The position numbers and the translations under genes are program-made. Positions 53,173 through 61,643 of a stretch of DNA of 64,000 nt are shown piece by piece. Source of the stretch: Saccharopolyspora kobensis. Lineage in GTDB: Bacteria; Actinomycetota; Actinomycetes; Mycobacteriales; Pseudonocardiaceae. The stretch covers positions 1,731,879 to 1,795,878 of the forward strand of contig NZ_FNVB01000002.1 in the NCBI RefSeq assembly GCF_900108315.1. The letters run 5' to 3'. A model generated the notes under the pieces. It was not told the origin of the DNA. It ran no database searches and saw only the letters and a program-made list of their open reading frames with translations. Every line of letters begins with the position of its first letter. The stretch's first letter is position 1.

Positions 53173-54654
53173 TCAGAGCACGCCGTGCATCTTGCGCTTG
53201 ATGCTCTTGGAGAACACCAGCAGCAGCGCGGCGCAGCCGATGGTGGCCAAGCCGACGATGCCGAAGTAGATCTGCTGGTTGTCCACCGAGTAGGACTTCA
53301 CCAGCTGGGCGCCCAGGCCCTGGCCCATCGCCGGGGCCAGGAAGTACAGGCCCATCGTCTGGGAGGCGAAGACCTTCGGCGCCAGCTTGGTGCTGGCCGA
53401 CAGACCCACCGGGGAGAGCAGCAGCTCACCGAGGGTCAGGATCACGAACACCATCGCCAGCATCAGCGGCAGGTGCTTGTCGGTGCCGACCACGGTCTTC
53501 GACAGCACGACCCACAGGAACGCGAGGCCGACGAAGAACAGCCCGCCGACGAACTTCTGCGGCGTGGAGGGCTGGCGGTTGCCCAGCTTCATCCACAGCG
53601 CGGCCAGCACCGGTGCCAGGATGATGATCGCCGCCGAGTTGATCGACTGGAACCAGGAGGCCGGGACCATGAACCCGAAGACCTCCAGCTGGGTGTCCGC
53701 CTCGGCGATGTTGGCCAGCGTGTTCGGCTGCTGCTCGAACAGCAGGAAGAACAGCGCGGTGGCCAGGAACAGCGGGATGTAGGCGATGAGCCGGTCCCGC
53801 TCGACCTTGGTGATCTGCTTGCTGGAGAGCATCACCGCGAAGTAGACGATCGGCAGCACCGCCGAGATGACGCTGATCAAGTTGACCAGGCCGTCCAGCC
53901 CCACCACGCCGCTCACCGACAGGCCGGCGAGCACCACCACGAACAGCACCGCGATGCCGATCGCGCGGCCCAGCACGCGACCCTTGTGCTCCGGGGGCAG
54001 CGGGTTGACCGGCTTGAGCCCGGCCGTGCCGAGGTTCTTGCGGCCGAGCGAGTACTGCACCAGCCCGATCGCCATGCCGACCGCGGCCGCGCCGAAGCCC
54101 CAGTGCCAGCCGACCCGCTCGCCGAGCGTGCCCGCGACCAGCGGCGCGAGGAGGCCACCGATGTTGATGCCCATGTAGTAGATCGAGAAGCCGGCGTCGC
54201 GACGGGTGTCGTCGTCGCTGTAGAGACCGCCGACCAGACCCGAGACGTTCGGCTTGAGCAGGCCGGTGCCGATGACCAGCAGCACCAGGCCGAGCACCAC
54301 GGTGGTGACACCACCGGGCAGCGCCAGGCAGATGTGGCCGAGCATGATGACCACGCCGCCCCAGAACACCGCCGACTGCGCACCCATGACCCGGTCGGCC
54401 AGCCAGCCGCCGACGACGCCGGTCATGTACACCGAGGCACCGTAGACCCCGACCACCGACAGCGCGGTCGATTCCGGGATGCCCAGGCCGCCGTCGGCGA
54501 TCGCGCTGTACAGGTAGTACGCCAGGATCGCCCGCATGCCGTAGTAGGAGAAGCGCTCCCACATCTCGGTGAAGAACAGCGTCGACAGGCCGCGGGGGTG
54601 TCCGAAGAACCCCTTCTGCGGTGCGTCCGCAACCGTGGGTGAACTCACGATCAC
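53173..54654 (-). CDS. POT-family di/tripeptide:proton symporter
   Basis: 493 aa, about 14 membrane segments. The first helix carries FFTEMWERFSYYGMRAILA with the ExxERF proton-coupling motif of POT transporters. GWLADRVMGAQSAVFWGGVV, GTGLLKPNVSGLVGGLY and FSIYYMGINIGGLLAPLV are the PTR2 signatures. It takes up di- and tripeptides using the proton gradient. A 250 bp gap separates it from the divergent MDMPI/DinB-type gene. Confidence 0.94.
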   Translation of the reverse strand: MIVSSPTVADAPQKGFFGHPRGLSTLFFTEMWERFSYYGMRAILAYYLYSAIADGGLGIPESTALSVVGVYGASVYMTGVVGGWLADRVMGAQSAVFWGGVVIMLGHICLALPGGVTTVVLGLVLLVIGTGLLKPNVSGLVGGLYSDDDTRRDAGFSIYYMGINIGGLLAPLVAGTLGERVGWHWGFGAAAVGMAIGLVQYSLGRKNLGTAGLKPVNPLPPEHKGRVLGRAIGIAVLFVVVLAGLSVSGVVGLDGLVNLISVISAVLPIVYFAVMLSSKQITKVERDRLIAYIPLFLATALFFLLFEQQPNTLANIAEADTQLEVFGFMVPASWFQSINSAAIIILAPVLAALWMKLGNRQPSTPQKFVGGLFFVGLAFLWVVLSKTVVGTDKHLPLMLAMVFVILTLGELLLSPVGLSASTKLAPKVFASQTMGLYFLAPAMGQGLGAQLVKSYSVDNQQIYFGIVGLATIGCAALLLVFSKSIKRKMHGVL

Positions 54655-54901
54655 GTCCTCTCGTTGACCAGGCGGCGGTGACCGCCTTCGGTTGTGCCGC
54701 GAGGTTGGTTACCCGCGCGTAAGAAACTGCTCGGCAGGTTACGACTCCCCGAAGTGGCCCAGACCACCGGGGCGTAAACCCGCCTCTCCGCGCACGACAC
54801 ATCGCGACGTTCCAGTCACACTGGGAGCCCGCTAGCTGCGGATCCGCTGGCACCGACGATCAGCGCGTGACCGGATTCACACCCGTACCCCAGGAGGAAT
54901 C

Positions 54902-55462
54902 GTGCAGCTGTTGACGGCCCACCGCACAGCGATGGCGGAATTCGACGCTCGGGTGCAGCGCATCGAGGCGACGCAGTGGGGCAACCCTACGCCGTGCACC
55001 GAGTGGGACGTCCGCGACCTGCTCAACCACCTGGTCGGTGAGCAGCTCTGGGCGCCTTGGCTGCTGGACGGAGCCACCCTCGACGAGGTGGGCGATCGCT
55101 TCGACGGAGACGTGCTGGGTGCCGACCCGGTCGGCGCGTGGAACGCGGCCGCCGACGCGGCGCGGCGGGCGTGGGACGCACCGGGAGCCACCAGCGGTGA
55201 GGTGAACGTCACCGGCGGCGTGATCCCGGCCGAGGACTACGGCTGGCAGATGACCGCGGACCTGGCGGTGCACGCATGGGACCTGGCCCGCGGCATCGGC
55301 GCCGACGAGCGGCTGAACCCGGAGCTGGTGTCCGAACTGCACACCGTGCTGGCCCCGCAGGTGCCCGCCTGGCAGGGCTTGGGGATCTTCGCCGCACCGC
55401 GCGAGGTGCCACCGGACGCCGACGAGCAGACCAGGCTGCTGGCACTGCTCGGGCGATCCTGA
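54902..55462 (+). CDS. TIGR03086-type metal-binding (MDMPI/DinB-like) protein
   Basis: 186 aa from GTG 54902 with AGGAGG at good spacing. It matches the mycothiol-dependent maleylpyruvate isomerase N-terminal-like group: NPTPCTEWDVRDLLNHLVGE and DLAVHAWDLARGIG, whose His residues bind a divalent metal. Members of this actinobacterial group may be thiol-dependent transferases; the exact role is unknown. Single gene upstream of the CNNM leader region. Confidence 0.87.
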   Translation: MQLLTAHRTAMAEFDARVQRIEATQWGNPTPCTEWDVRDLLNHLVGEQLWAPWLLDGATLDEVGDRFDGDVLGADPVGAWNAAADAARRAWDAPGATSGEVNVTGGVIPAEDYGWQMTADLAVHAWDLARGIGADERLNPELVSELHTVLAPQVPAWQGLGIFAAPREVPPDADEQTRLLALLGRS

Positions 55463-55477
55463 GCGCGTCGTTCAGCG

Positions 55478-55504
55478 TTGGCGCGCAACCGATCACGGTA
55501 CAAT
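55478..55504 (+). promoter_or_regulatory. Predicted promoter of the CNNM operon
   Basis: TTGGCG (55478-55483) and TACAAT (55499-55504) with a 15-base spacer resemble a housekeeping sigma promoter; the spacer is short. A transcript from here would have a leader of about 130 nt before the first CNNM gene. Confidence 0.4.
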
Positions 55505-55545
55505 CGGCGGGCGTATCTTTCCCTTTTCGAGGAGTGACGGCTTCA

Positions 55546-55602
55546 GTGCCTGCGGCACAATCCCCTGACGGGGGCAGTACCGGGCCGGGGATCTTTCCCG
55601 GC
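55546..55602 (+). ncRNA. Structured 5' leader, possible riboswitch or attenuator
   Basis: Three successive hairpins in about 57 nt: GTGCC-tgc-GGCAC (55546-55558), CCCC-tgac-GGGG (55562-55573) and GCCGGG-gatcttt-CCCGGC (55584-55602). They precede the first CNNM start by about 40 nt. I do not recognise a named riboswitch class. An overlapping small frame (GTG 55546 to TGA 55644) could instead be a leader peptide. Confidence 0.4.
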
Positions 55603-55644
55603 GTTTCCGAATTCGTGTGCGGTCGCCCGCGGGGTGACCGGTGA
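55546..55644 (+). CDS. Possible leader peptide coupled to the CNNM gene
   Basis: A 32-residue frame from GTG 55546, with GAGGAG about nine bases upstream. Its TGA overlaps the GTG start of the downstream gene (GTGA). It is rich in Gly, Pro and Ser and ends CGRPRGDR. The coupled overlap is suggestive, but the same bases form the hairpins, and short frames arise by chance in GC-rich DNA. Confidence 0.3.
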   Translation: MPAAQSPDGGSTGPGIFPGVSEFVCGRPRGDR

Positions 55645-56981
55645 TCGACATTCTCCTGTCGGTGTTGGGTCTGGTCTTCGTCGGTGTGCTCACTTTGGGC
55701 ACTGGTCTGGCGGTGGCGGCTGAGTTCTCGCTGACTTCTCTTGAGCGCAGCACGGTTGATGCTCATGTGCATGCGGTGGGTGACCGGCGTGCGAGGGCGG
55801 TGCAGAAGGCGCATCGGTCGTTGTCGTTCCAGCTCTCGGGTGCGCAGGTCGCGATCACGTTGACGACGTTGGTCACCGGGTATGTGGCTGAGCCGTTGAT
55901 CGGTGAGTTGATCCGTCCGGTGTTGCTGGCGGTGGGTGTTCCGGTGTCGGCGGCGGGTGCGGTGTCGTTGGCGTTGGCGATCCTGCTGGCGACGACGTTG
56001 TCGATGGTGTTCGGGGAGATGGTCCCGAAGAATCTGGCGATCGCGCGGCCGTTGCCGACGGCGCGGGCGGTGTCGGGGTATCACGCGCGGTTCTCGCAGG
56101 TGTTCCGGTGGTTGATCGATGCGATGAACGACAGCGCGAACTGGGTGGTGCGCCGGTTCGGCGTCGAGCCCCAGGAAGAGCTGCGTTCGGCCCGCTCGCC
56201 GGAGGAGCTGGGGTCGATCGTGCGTTCCAGTGCCGAGCACGGGACGTTGGACGAGTCGACGGCGGAGTTGATGGACCGTTCGTTGCGGTTCGGTGACCGC
56301 ACCGCCGAAGAGCTGATGACCCCGCGGGTGCGGGTGGAGGCTTTGCAGGTCGGTGACACGGTGATGGATCTGCTGGAGTTGGCCCGCCGCAGTGGGTTCT
56401 CCCGGTTCCCGGTGCACGGCGGCGATCTGGACGACATCCACGGCGTCGTCCACGTCAAGCAGGCCTTCGCCGTCCCGGCGGAGCACAGGCGCAGCACCGC
56501 GATCGAATCGCTGGCCCGCCCGGTGCCGACCGTGCCGGAGACCCTGGCCGGCGACGCCCTGCTCAACCGGCTGCGCGGCTCCGGCCTGCAGCTGGCCGTG
56601 GTGGTCGACGAGTACGGCGGTTCCGCGGGCATCGTGACCTTGGAGGACGTCGTAGAGGAGATCATCGGCGACGTCCGCGACGAGCACGACCGCCGGGAGA
56701 TCGCCGCGGTGCGCCGCTCCGGCGACCGGACCTGGATCATCTCCGGGCTGCTGCGGCCCGACGAGCTCGCCGACGCCACCGGTTTCGCGATGCCCGACGG
56801 CGACTACGAGACCGCCGCCGGGTACGTGCTGAGCAAGCTCGGCCGGATCCCGGTCGTCGGTGACGAGATCACCGTTGACGGCTGGGTGCTCACGGTGTCC
56901 GAGATGGACCGCAACCGCATCGCCGAACTGCGGCTGACCCGCCAACCCGAGCACGCCGAGGCGACGGGAGCGGCCCGATGA
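55641..56981 (+). CDS. CNNM/CorC-type membrane protein with CBS pair (first)
   Basis: 446 aa from GTG 55641. DUF21/CNNM membrane domain to about residue 200: VAAEFSLTSLERSTVDAHVH, SGAQVAITLTTLVTGYVAEP, TLSMVFGEMVPKNLAIARPL. Then come two CBS domains (MTPRVRVEALQVGDTVMDLL, VVDEYGGSAGIVTLEDVVEE) and a C-terminal CorC_HlyC domain. Relatives export Mg2+ or confer Co2+/Mg2+ tolerance; older databases call them hemolysins. The DUF21 part uses many G/T-ending codons (GTG, TTG, GGT) unlike the rest. Overlaps the next gene by 4 bp. Confidence 0.9.
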   Translation: MIDILLSVLGLVFVGVLTLGTGLAVAAEFSLTSLERSTVDAHVHAVGDRRARAVQKAHRSLSFQLSGAQVAITLTTLVTGYVAEPLIGELIRPVLLAVGVPVSAAGAVSLALAILLATTLSMVFGEMVPKNLAIARPLPTARAVSGYHARFSQVFRWLIDAMNDSANWVVRRFGVEPQEELRSARSPEELGSIVRSSAEHGTLDESTAELMDRSLRFGDRTAEELMTPRVRVEALQVGDTVMDLLELARRSGFSRFPVHGGDLDDIHGVVHVKQAFAVPAEHRRSTAIESLARPVPTVPETLAGDALLNRLRGSGLQLAVVVDEYGGSAGIVTLEDVVEEIIGDVRDEHDRREIAAVRRSGDRTWIISGLLRPDELADATGFAMPDGDYETAAGYVLSKLGRIPVVGDEITVDGWVLTVSEMDRNRIAELRLTRQPEHAEATGAAR

Positions 56982-58018
56982 GCGATGGGTTCGCGATTCT
57001 GCTCGGTGTGGTGCTGCTGCTGCTCAACGCGTTCTTCGTGGGCGCGGAGTTCTCACTGCTGTCCTCACGACGGGACCGGCTGGAAGCCCTGGCCGCACAG
57101 GGCAAGGGCCGGGCCCGGCTGGTCATCAACGCCAGCCAGCAGGGCTCGCTCATGCTCGCCAGCGCCCAGCTCGGCATCACCCTGTGCTCCCTGGGCCTGG
57201 GACGCCTCGGCGAACCCGCCGTAGCCCACCAACTCCAAAAACCCTTCACCGCACTCGGAATCCCGGAACCGGTCACCCACGCCGTGGCCTTCGCCATCGC
57301 ACTCGCACTCGTCGTGGTGCTGCACGTGCTGATCGGCGAGATGGTGCCCAAAAACCTCGCCATCGCCGAACCCGAGAAGGTCGCGCTGTGGCTGGTCCCG
57401 CCACTGGTCGGGTTCGTCAAACTCGCCCGCCCCTTCATCGCCCTGTTCAACATGATGGCCAACACCATCCTCAAACTCATGCGCGTGGAACCCAAAGACG
57501 AGCTCGACACCGCCTACACCTCCGCCGAACTCGCCGAACTCCTCGTCGAATCCCGCCGCGAAGGACTCATCGACCACTCCGAACACCGCCGCCTCGCCCA
57601 AACACTCTCCTCCGCCAACCACACCGTCACCGACGTCCTCGTCCCGACGGCGGAGCTGATCACGCTGCCGCAGCGCCCGACGCTCGGCGACGTGGAGCGG
57701 GCCGTGGCGGAGACCGGCTTCTCCCGGTTCCCGGTGCGCGGAGACAACGGCGAGATGCGCGGCTACCTCCACATCAAGGACGTCCTCGACCAGACCGGGC
57801 ACGACCACGCCACACCGATCGCACCGTCCCGCATCCGGCCGCTGCCGACGGTCCCGGCCGAGGCCCGGCTGGACGAAGCGCTCGCCTCACTGCGGCGCTC
57901 CGGCAGCCACCTCGCCACCGCCGTCGACACCACCGGAGCACCCATCGGCGTCGTCGCCATGGAAGACCTCGTCGAGGAGTACGTCGGAACAGTCCGCGAC
58001 ACGACGCACGTGCGTTAG
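56978..58018 (+). CDS. CNNM/CorC-type membrane protein with CBS pair (second)
   Basis: 346 aa. DUF21 membrane domain (VVLLLLNAFFVGAEFSLLSS, LASAQLGITLCSLGLGRLGE, HVLIGEMVPKNLAIAEPEKV), a linker with ELAELLVESRREGLIDHSEH, and a CBS pair (FSRFPVRGDNGEMRGYLHIK, DTTGAPIGVVAMEDLVEEYV). It lacks the CorC_HlyC domain of its partner, so the pair may form a heteromer. Codons between about 57200 and 57645 end mostly in C or A (AAA, CTC, ATC), changing abruptly at 57645. Confidence 0.9.
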   Translation: MSDGFAILLGVVLLLLNAFFVGAEFSLLSSRRDRLEALAAQGKGRARLVINASQQGSLMLASAQLGITLCSLGLGRLGEPAVAHQLQKPFTALGIPEPVTHAVAFAIALALVVVLHVLIGEMVPKNLAIAEPEKVALWLVPPLVGFVKLARPFIALFNMMANTILKLMRVEPKDELDTAYTSAELAELLVESRREGLIDHSEHRRLAQTLSSANHTVTDVLVPTAELITLPQRPTLGDVERAVAETGFSRFPVRGDNGEMRGYLHIKDVLDQTGHDHATPIAPSRIRPLPTVPAEARLDEALASLRRSGSHLATAVDTTGAPIGVVAMEDLVEEYVGTVRDTTHVR

Positions 58019-58101
58019 CCGGGAGTTCCGCGTTCGGGGCGCTGCTCCACCACATCCGCGGTGGATCAGCGCCCTGCTGCTCGCACCTCGGATGTGGTGG
58101 G

Positions 58102-58497
58102 TCAGGTCGGCCGGAAGACGGGCACGGTCTCGCTGCCCTCGGCGTGGTCGAAGCCGACCGCGAGGGCCATGCCCGAGGTCACGTCCTCGGGCGCGATATC
58201 GACGATCCGGGCATACATCCACGGCCCTTCGGCCAGCTCCACCAGCCCGGCGACGATGCGCAGCTGCTCGCCGTCGACGGGGGAGCGGCCGTGCACCACG
58301 GTCCAGGTGACCAGCTCCGCCTCGCCGCTCGCGGGTGTCCAGGAAAGCGCGGTGCCAGCGCAGGCCGAGCAGCTCTCGACGTTCGGGGCGCTGATCGACG
58401 AGCACGCCTCGCACCGGCGCAGCAGCAGCTCCCCGCGGGCGGTGCCGTCGTAGAAGGGAGCCGACTCGGCGTCGCGCGAGACCGGGACGATCGGCAT
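58102..58497 (-). CDS. DUF35 zinc-ribbon / OB-fold protein
   Basis: 131 aa from ATG 58497. N-terminal zinc ribbon LLLRRCEACSSISAPNVESC followed by SAC (two CxxC pairs), then an OB fold (AELVTWTVVHGRSPVDGEQL, YARIVDIAPEDVTSGMALAV). DUF35 proteins act as partners of thiolase-like enzymes and help bind acyl-CoA. It lies 17 bp downstream of such an enzyme on the same strand. Confidence 0.92.
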   Translation of the reverse strand: MPIVPVSRDAESAPFYDGTARGELLLRRCEACSSISAPNVESCSACAGTALSWTPASGEAELVTWTVVHGRSPVDGEQLRIVAGLVELAEGPWMYARIVDIAPEDVTSGMALAVGFDHAEGSETVPVFRPT

Positions 58498-58514
58498 GCG
58501 GGGTTGTCCTCTCG

Positions 58515-59687
58515 TCAGCTGTGCGGGTGCGGGCTGAGCACGAGCGTCGCATGGTGGGCCAGCAGACCGCCGTTGCCGCTGACCAGCACGACGTCGTTGC
58601 GCGGCGCCTGCCGCGGCCCGCCGTGCCCGCGCGCCTGGATGATCGCTTCGGACAACGGGGTCATGCCCCACAGGTAGTAGGACGACAGCTGACCGCCGCC
58701 GGTGTTGACCGCCAGCGAACCACCGGGGCCGAGCGCGCCGCTGGCGGCGAAGGGGCCGCCTTCGCCCTTGGCGCAGAACCCGTAGTCCTCCAGGGTCAGC
58801 AGCACGGTGTAGGTGTAGCAGTCGTACAGCTCGGCCACGTCCACGTCGGAGATGCCGAGCCCGGCCATCTTCAGCGCCGCGGGACCGGCCTGGGCGGCGC
58901 CGCTGACCAGGCCGAACCGGCCGTCGCGGGCATTCGGGTGGCCGACGTGGGACTGCGCGAAGCCGAGCACGTGCACCGGTGGCTGGCGGAGCTGGGCGGC
59001 GCGGTCGGCGGAGGTGACCACGACGGCGATCCCGCCGTTGCTGACCAAGCAGCAGTCGAGCAGGTGCAGCGGTTCGGCGATCCAGCGGGATGCCTGGTGG
59101 TCGGCGATGGTGATCGGCTCGCGCAGCTGCGCCAGCGGGTTCATCGCGGCCCATGCCCGCTGCGCGACCGCGATCGCCCCGAGCTGCTCGGAGGTGGTGC
59201 CGTAGGTCTCCATGTGCCGCCGCGCGGCCAGGGCGTACACGGCGTTGACGCTGGTCAGGCCTGCTGCCGGGATCATCCCGGCGAAGCCGCTCGGCTGCGC
59301 CCTGCCCGCGTAGACGGCCCCGCTGCCCTTGCCCTCGCGCAGCGGTGCGTCGGCGAAGACGCACACGACCACGTCGGCCATCCCGGCTTGCACGGCCAGC
59401 GAGGCCTGCGCGACCATCGCGCCCGCCGAGGCGCCGAACGCCTGGACCTCCGAGAGCAGGCGGAGCTCCGGGATCTGGAGCTGGGACTGCAGGTCGACGC
59501 CGATCTCCCCGGTGGTGCCGGGATTGACGAGCAATCCGTCCACGTCGGACAGATCGAGGCCTGCGTCGGCGACCGCCAGCCGTACCGCGTCGGCGGCGAA
59601 CCGGCCCGCGTCGCGGTCGTAGACCTTGCCCACCTCGGTGATGCCCAGCCCGGCGATCACCGGGCGGCGGGCGGCCGAGCCGGTCAT
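58515..59687 (-). CDS. Thiolase-fold protein, lipid-transfer / Ltp2 aldolase-like
   Basis: 390 aa from ATG 59687. Thiolase fold: VIAGLGITEVGKVYDRDAGR, FGASAGAMVAQASLAVQAGM, DVAELYDCYTYTVLLTLEDY, GGSLAVNTGGGQLSSYYLWG. At the position where thiolases carry the nucleophilic Cys, the helix start reads FGASAGAM with none. That and the DUF35 partner are the pattern of Ltp2-type retro-aldolases that cleave acyl-CoA side chains, e.g. in steroid breakdown. No other steroid genes are nearby. Aldolase versus thiolase is inference. Confidence 0.85.
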   Translation of the reverse strand: MTGSAARRPVIAGLGITEVGKVYDRDAGRFAADAVRLAVADAGLDLSDVDGLLVNPGTTGEIGVDLQSQLQIPELRLLSEVQAFGASAGAMVAQASLAVQAGMADVVVCVFADAPLREGKGSGAVYAGRAQPSGFAGMIPAAGLTSVNAVYALAARRHMETYGTTSEQLGAIAVAQRAWAAMNPLAQLREPITIADHQASRWIAEPLHLLDCCLVSNGGIAVVVTSADRAAQLRQPPVHVLGFAQSHVGHPNARDGRFGLVSGAAQAGPAALKMAGLGISDVDVAELYDCYTYTVLLTLEDYGFCAKGEGGPFAASGALGPGGSLAVNTGGGQLSSYYLWGMTPLSEAIIQARGHGGPRQAPRNDVVLVSGNGGLLAHHATLVLSPHPHS

Positions 59688-59837
59688 CCTGCCTCCAGCA
59701 GCTCGATGTGCGGACCCGCCCGCCATCGTGACCTCCGGAACGCGTGCGGCGCAAGGGTTCACCCGGTGCACCGGAGGCTGCGGTGAGGTGCTCGCCGGTG
59801 GGCGGCGAGCGGCGAAGTGCACATCGGACAGCGACGG

Positions 59838-60461
59838 TCAGCGCAGGTGGCCGTAGACGATCAGGTTGTCCTCGTAGCTGCGCCGCGACTCGTCGAACGC
59901 GCCGCCGCAGGTGATCAGCCGGATCTCCGGGCGCGCCACGTCGCCGTAGACGGCTTCGGTGGGGAACCGGTCCTTGGGGACCATCTGCACGCGGTCGACC
60001 ACGTAGGTCACCCGGGAGCCGTCCGCGCGCTCCACCTCGACCGGATCGCCGGGGCGGAGGTCGCGCAACCGGTAGAAGACGCCGGCCTCGCGGTAGGAGT
60101 CGACGTGGCCCAGCACGACGAAGGGGCCGACCTCACCGGCTCCCGGGCCGAGCCGGAACCAGCCCGCCTGCCGGGGCCGGTCGATCGGCGGCACTTCGGC
60201 CGTGCCATCGGGGTTGAGCCCCAGCGGGATGAGCGACGATTCGGCGTCGATGCTGGGCAGGTCGATCGCGCGCGGCCGCGGATCGCCCGGAACCGCGGCG
60301 GCGGGCGCCGCCACTGGGGGTGGGGCGGAACGCGCGTCGACCGGCTGGGGGTCCGCCGCGACGGCGACCGCCAGCAGCACGGCCGACCACAGCACGAGAA
60401 TCGCGGTTCGCACGGCGGACCTCCACCCGTTCGGTCGAACGGGCCGGCGGTGCGCACCCAC
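59838..60461 (-). CDS. Class F/E-type sortase
   Basis: 207 aa from GTG 60461. One N-terminal membrane helix (AILVLWSAVLLAVAVAAD) and a short Pro/Ala linker lead into the sortase barrel. Catalytic His in VVLGHVDSYREAGVFYRL, catalytic Cys in IRLITCGGAFDESRRSYEDN, with the Arg of SRRSYEDN near the active site. It cuts a sorting signal and links proteins to the cell envelope. The proline-rich gene 27 bp upstream encodes its obvious substrate. Confidence 0.9.
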   Translation of the reverse strand: MGAHRRPVRPNGWRSAVRTAILVLWSAVLLAVAVAADPQPVDARSAPPPVAAPAAAVPGDPRPRAIDLPSIDAESSLIPLGLNPDGTAEVPPIDRPRQAGWFRLGPGAGEVGPFVVLGHVDSYREAGVFYRLRDLRPGDPVEVERADGSRVTYVVDRVQMVPKDRFPTEAVYGDVARPEIRLITCGGAFDESRRSYEDNLIVYGHLR

Positions 60462-60488
60462 CGGGCACGCACCACCAGCCCGCTCGGA

Positions 60489-61100
60489 TCAGTTGCGCTG
60501 CTCGGCGTGCCGGCGGCGGTGCAGGTAGGCACCACCGGCTGCCAGCGCGGTGAGCGCCAGCCCGCCCGCTGCCAGCAGCGGAGCGGAGCCGTCGGTGCTC
60601 TCCTGCGCCATGGCGCCACCGCCGGCCTGGACACCACCCGTGGGCATTTGCTCCACCTGCGGCTGCTGCATGGGTTTCGGAGCCTGCGGCTTCTGGGTCG
60701 GCTTCTGGGTCGGTTTCTGAGTCGGCCGCTGCGTCGGCTGCTCCTGGACCGGCTGCTGAGCCGGCTGCTGAGCGGGCTGCTGAGCAGGCGGCGGGGCCTG
60801 CGGCGGCGGTGCGGCCGGCGGCGGTGCGACCTCGGGCGGAGGCGCGACGGCCGGCGGCGGCTTGACCTCTTCGCACTCGCCCGGCTTGCAGGGCGGTGGC
60901 GGCGGGCACTCTTCGGGCCCGCAGTCGTGCTGCGGTGGCGAGCAGTTGTCGTCACCCGGCTTGCACTGGTCCTCGTCCACGGTGAGCACCGGTGCCAGCG
61001 CCGGGCTCGGTGCCGCACCGGCGGCCAGTGGGGTCAGGCTGAACGACGCGCCCAGCACGAAGGCGGCAAGGCCGCCGATGCGCACTAGCTTTGCGGACAC
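60489..61100 (-). CDS. Proline-rich cell-surface protein, sortase substrate
   Basis: 203 aa. Signal peptide MSAKLVRIGGLAAFVLGASF to about AGA. Residues 45-75 hold six Cys in short spacing with Pro runs. Residues 75-145 are low-complexity Pro/Ala/Gln repeats (APPPAQQPAQQPAQQP, PTQKPTQKPTQKP) that would span the wall. The C-terminus is a sorting signal: MPTGGVQAGGG, then a hydrophobic segment (APLLAAGGLALTALAAGGAY) and a basic tail HRRRHAEQRN. Paired with the sortase downstream. Exact function unknown. Confidence 0.88.
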   Translation of the reverse strand: MSAKLVRIGGLAAFVLGASFSLTPLAAGAAPSPALAPVLTVDEDQCKPGDDNCSPPQHDCGPEECPPPPPCKPGECEEVKPPPAVAPPPEVAPPPAAPPPQAPPPAQQPAQQPAQQPVQEQPTQRPTQKPTQKPTQKPQAPKPMQQPQVEQMPTGGVQAGGGAMAQESTDGSAPLLAAGGLALTALAAGGAYLHRRRHAEQRN

Positions 61101-61643
61101 CTGAACCTCCTTTGATCAGTTGAGTGGAAATACTCGCTCAAAATCATTTGTAGAACGCCTCGCGAGATTTGAAAGGAGGCTGTTCGTACGGTAAGCACCT
61201 ATTTCGCGTTCGGCAGCCGCAGGAATACATGATCATACGATCGGGGTGGTGTTGATGTGTCCAATCGGGATTCAACATCACTGATCGTGAGAACAAGGTC
61301 GAAAACGAGACGATCGACGTGCCAGTTGTCGACATTTGTCGATCTGGATCGGGTGACATCGCTACGGATAGTGACGTTGTCACTTTAGTTGCAGCGGCTG
61401 CTCGCTCGTTTTGGTAGATCGAATTGTTCGGCAATCCCCCTTTGTGGTCACCGCGGCCTCGAATTCGATCAGAGGGGCGCTGATCCAGAGCGCGAGGAAT
61501 TGCGATCAAGGGGTGGGTGAAATGATCGATCGCATTTGTTCTTGGTCGCCTCAATTGTCGATCGATCAATTATTCCCGAGGCGTGTTGATCGTCCACTGC
61601 GGACGGTGCGAGGGGAGGCCGGCGCGGTGGGGCCAGGCCGCGC
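61101..61643. other. 543 bp AT-richer gap between the surface protein and pqqE
   Basis: No convincing gene. The GC content falls well below the neighbourhood. A 141-codon frame on the minus strand lacks family features and normal codon use. It holds the surface-protein promoter and possibly regulatory palindromes: AGTGAC-gtt-GTCACT (61370-61384), and CGATCG-type repeats near 61556-61570. Confidence 0.5.
61370..61384. promoter_or_regulatory. Inverted repeat in the AT-rich gap
   Basis: AGTGAC-gtt-GTCACT is a perfect 6 bp inverted repeat with 3 bp spacing, about 270 bp upstream of the surface-protein start. It has operator-like form; no regulator gene is adjacent. Confidence 0.4.

Noticed and set aside
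57184..58677. 497-aa plus-strand frame overlapping the second CNNM gene
   Set aside because: Arg/Pro-rich shadow frame of the CNNM and DUF35 genes; no domains.
61144..61569. 141-aa minus-strand frame in the AT-rich gap
   Set aside because: Low-GC sequence without matching codon bias, no domain, no ribosome-binding site; probably chance.
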